A model generated the notes under the pieces. The model worked only from the letters and a program-made list of their open reading frames with translations. It was not told the DNA's origin and made no database searches. Shown in pieces: positions 13,458 through 15,371 of a stretch of 15,371 nt of DNA. Origin of the DNA: Kiloniellales bacterium (GTDB lineage: Bacteria; Pseudomonadota; Alphaproteobacteria; Kiloniellales; JAKSDN01); NCBI GenBank assembly GCA_022360075.1, contig JAKSDN010000626.1, positions 1 to 15,371 of the forward strand. Direction: 5' to 3'. The first letter of the stretch is position 1. Each line of letters opens with the position of its first letter. A program made the position numbers and the translations under genes.

Positions 13458-14984
13458 ATGTTCTACGTACCTCGGGACGCGATCCACAAGCGAGTGAGCC
13501 GCCGCAAGTTCCTGGAGCTCGGCGGCGGTGCGGCCACGGCGCTGGGTGCCGGCTCGATCGCGGTCGGCCTCGGCTCGCAGATCGTCCGCAGGCCGGCTTA
13601 CGCCGCCGCCTCCGACGACGCGAAATGGAAGCAGTACGACGGCTCGAAGCTGGTCTTCATGTCGGAGAACACGCCGCCGTCCTTTGCCATCCGCGACAAC
13701 CTGCAGGAGTTCTACGACCTCACCGGCATGGAGATCGAGATCCTCACCGACGACCTGCCGGTCGTGCAGCAGAAGGTCGGCATCGACCTGCGGGGCGGAC
13801 AGGCCGACTTCCATCTGAACTACGTGCAGGACAAGCCGATCGGCTCACCCTTCGCGGACTTCTACGAGGATCTGTCGCCCTATCTCACCGACGAGACGCT
13901 GCCGCAGGACCCCGAGGGCTACGGCGCCGACGTCTGGTTCGAGAACTACCGCGACGCCTGCGGCGTCTACTACGACCGCGAGCGCCTGGTGGCCTTTCCC
14001 TACGACTGCGCGGTCGCCTGCACCTTCTATCGCCAGGACGTCTTCGAGGCCCACAGCAAGGACTTCGAGGCCGAGTACGGCTACCGCCTCGAGTTCACTC
14101 AGGATACGACCTGGAAGCAGGTGCGCGACTTCGCCGCCTTCATCAAGAAGCTGCGCGAGGGCGGCGCCGACGTGCCCTACGGCTACGCCCAGCACCATGG
14201 CTCCTTCGCCTGGACGACGCAGCTCGACATCCAGCGCATGCTCTTCGCCCACGGCCGCTGGATCGACTTCGACATCGACGACAAGCTCGGCGCCAAGGAG
14301 CCGGGGCCGACCAACTGGGGCGACGAGCAGTCGGTCCTGATCATGGACAAGTTCCGCGAGCAGGCCGAGGTCTGCCATCCCGACAACCTGGCCAACGGCA
14401 CGCTGGAGCTGAACACCGTCTATCAGGCGGGTCAGATCGCCATGCAGGTGCAGTACCACGAGTTCGCGGCCACGGTGGAGGATGCCTCCACCTCCGTCGC
14501 TTCCGGCGGCAAGACGGCTTACGGCCCCTGCCCGAAGGGCGATCCCGAGTGGATCGTCGGCGGCGGTGAGGCGGTCAACGGCTGCAACTGCGGCATCGGC
14601 GGCATCGGCATCAACGCCAATGCCTCGGAGGACCTCAAGCGCGCCGCCTACATCTTCGCGATCTGGGCCACCTCGAAGAACACCCAATTCGACGTGCTGA
14701 AGGGCGTCGGCGGCACGCCGACCCGTAAGTCGGTGTTGGAGATCCCCGAGGTGCAGAAGGCGCGCAACCGGCCGACGACCATGCCGAACGCGCTCACTTT
14801 CGAGGCGGTCTACGACATCGGCATCAAGGACCCGCACTTCGTGCTCGGCCCCAAGATCCCGGAGGCCAACGAGTACCACAACATCATCGCGACCGAGACG
14901 CAGCGCTGCGTCTCGGGCGCGCTGTCCGCCGAGGAGGCCTGCGAGAGCATCAAAGAACAGCTCGACGACCTCCATGACATCTGA
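13458..14984 (+). CDS. Tat-exported ABC transporter substrate-binding protein (family 1, sugar type)
   Basis: 508 residues. ATG 13458 has GGGAGGG about ten bases upstream. The signal peptide is of the twin-arginine type: SRRKFLELGGG (14-24), a mild hydrophobic stretch to about 42, and a cleavage site after PAYA near residue 49. Export is therefore probably of a folded protein. The mature part (about 460 residues) has family 1 solute-binding layout: an N-lobe opening KLVFMSENTPPSFAIRDN, the hinge region around FPYDCAVACTFYRQDVF, and a C-terminal AAYIFAIWATSK-N-x-x-F-D segment with GGTPTRKS. Cysteine-rich patches (CGVYYDRE, CAVAC, GCNCGIGG) are unusual for this family and may form disulfides. 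By family it delivers a carbohydrate or related polyol to a two-permease ABC importer. The substrate is not readable from sequence. A permease gene follows 138 bases downstream. Confidence 0.9.
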   Translation: MFYVPRDAIHKRVSRRKFLELGGGAATALGAGSIAVGLGSQIVRRPAYAAASDDAKWKQYDGSKLVFMSENTPPSFAIRDNLQEFYDLTGMEIEILTDDLPVVQQKVGIDLRGGQADFHLNYVQDKPIGSPFADFYEDLSPYLTDETLPQDPEGYGADVWFENYRDACGVYYDRERLVAFPYDCAVACTFYRQDVFEAHSKDFEAEYGYRLEFTQDTTWKQVRDFAAFIKKLREGGADVPYGYAQHHGSFAWTTQLDIQRMLFAHGRWIDFDIDDKLGAKEPGPTNWGDEQSVLIMDKFREQAEVCHPDNLANGTLELNTVYQAGQIAMQVQYHEFAATVEDASTSVASGGKTAYGPCPKGDPEWIVGGGEAVNGCNCGIGGIGINANASEDLKRAAYIFAIWATSKNTQFDVLKGVGGTPTRKSVLEIPEVQKARNRPTTMPNALTFEAVYDIGIKDPHFVLGPKIPEANEYHNIIATETQRCVSGALSAEEACESIKEQLDDLHDI

Positions 14985-14989
14985 GCACG

Positions 14990-15023
14990 GCAGGGTCCGG
15001 GCCGGTCGCGGCCCGGACCCTGC
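14990..15023 (+). terminator. 14-bp perfect stem-loop between binding-protein and permease genes
   Basis: GCAGGGTCCGGGCC (14990-15003) pairs perfectly with GGCCCGGACCCTGC (15010-15023) around a 6-nt loop, GGTCGC. It begins five bases after the binding-protein stop. No T run follows, so it is probably not a full terminator. By analogy with other ABC operons, a stem here could stabilise the upstream message or cause partial termination, giving more binding protein than permease. Confidence 0.65.
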
Positions 15024-15122
15024 AACCAACGGAACCGATACGGCGGCCTCTCCGTCGGCGGCGATGGTCCGGCAAAAGGCCGACACCCGTCGCGGACGGT
15101 GGGCCGTCCCGTCTGACCCTGG

Positions 15123-15371
15123 ATGACGACGATGGAGGGAAGCGGAACGGACATCGAGGCACGCGGGGCCTTGGCGCGCTCCGGCGCCGAGGCTCCGGCG
15201 TCTCAGGTCGGCGCGCGCGAATGGACCGCAACGTCGGTCGACTACGAGCCGTCGTCCTTCAATCCGACGCCGTCGCGCCGCTACTACTTCTACCTGATGG
15301 CGCCGGCGGTGGTCGTGCTCGCCTGCATCACGATCTACCCCTTCATCTGGCTCATCTACATGAGCCTGCAC
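15123..15371 (+). CDS. ABC transporter permease (MalF/UgpA-like), 3' end missing
   Basis: 83 residues are visible before the window ends. ATG 15123 is the furthest possible start, because an in-frame TGA lies at 15114-15116; ATG 15132 (with GGA at 15121-15123 upstream) is the other candidate. The first 55 residues are hydrophilic and low in similarity, ending RRYYFYLMAPAVVVLAC. A transmembrane segment follows at about 59-82 (YFYLMAPAVVVLACITIYPF), ending IWLIYMSLH. The LMAPAVV...YPF-x-W-x-x-Y-x-S-L pattern is the standard first helix of binding-protein-dependent sugar permeases. It forms an operon with the upstream binding protein, and a second permease and ATPase are expected beyond the edge. 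Confidence 0.85.
   Translation, partial: MTTMEGSGTDIEARGALARSGAEAPASQVGAREWTATSVDYEPSSFNPTPSRRYYFYLMAPAVVVLACITIYPFIWLIYMSLH

Noticed and set aside
13845..15371. A 508-codon antisense frame opposite the ABC genes
   Set aside because: It mirrors the binding-protein gene, whose Tat signal, ribosome binding site and fold are clear. Long antisense frames are expected in high-GC coding DNA.

Overview
The window is high-GC DNA with dense, short-spaced genes. It looks like an alphaproteobacterial chromosome, probably of the Rhodospirillales or a neighbouring order. This rests on the gene set (acetoacetyl-CoA synthetase, Rhizobium etli-type asparaginase, an RpoE/ChrR-like sigma/anti-sigma pair, an IalB-family protein, a DUF1127-like small protein) and on two kinds of intergenic palindromic repeat often seen in alphaproteobacteria. 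The taxonomic call is an inference from gene families, not from a marker gene. No rRNA, tRNA, CRISPR array, transposase or phage gene is visible.

Layout: (1) 1-1242, the 3' two thirds of an acetoacetyl-CoA synthetase gene. (2) 1448-2115, a vapBC toxin-antitoxin pair in slightly AT-richer DNA. (3) 2112-4056, a GntR/FCD repressor divergent from a PLP-dependent aminotransferase-like gene; the AT-rich gap holds a 17-bp palindrome lying over plausible promoters in both directions. (4) 4192-5832, an mlaA-type lipoprotein gene, an aminotransferase pseudogene with its middle deleted, and a DUF1127-like small gene with a strong terminator. CT-rich palindromic repeats lie on both sides of the last two. 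(5) 6130-10124, four minus-strand genes read as asparaginase, quinone oxidoreductase, a paired inverted repeat, methyltransferase and RidA. (6) 10212-10745, a SpoU/TrmH-type RNA methyltransferase. (7) 10767-12747, chrR-like anti-sigma and rpoE-like sigma genes with overlapping ends, preceded by a TGATCC-N16-CGTATAAG promoter, and a divergent ialB-type gene. (8) 12770-15371, a small minus-strand gene with a TTG start, a 496-bp non-coding stretch, then a sugar-type ABC transporter operon: a Tat-exported binding protein, a 14-bp perfect hairpin, and the start of the first permease, cut by the window edge.

Functional links that can be argued: the GntR protein probably represses itself and the aminotransferase; ChrR probably holds the sigma factor inactive until an oxidative signal, and the sigma factor probably drives its own promoter; the ABC genes form one uptake operon. 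Most of the window is ordinary. The parts most worth a second look are the aminotransferase-like enzyme that lacks several normally conserved PLP-contacting residues, the sigma-factor promoter placed so close to the start codon that the message may be leaderless, the out-of-frame internal deletion in the second aminotransferase, and the SBP-permease hairpin. I saw no clearly new multi-gene system.
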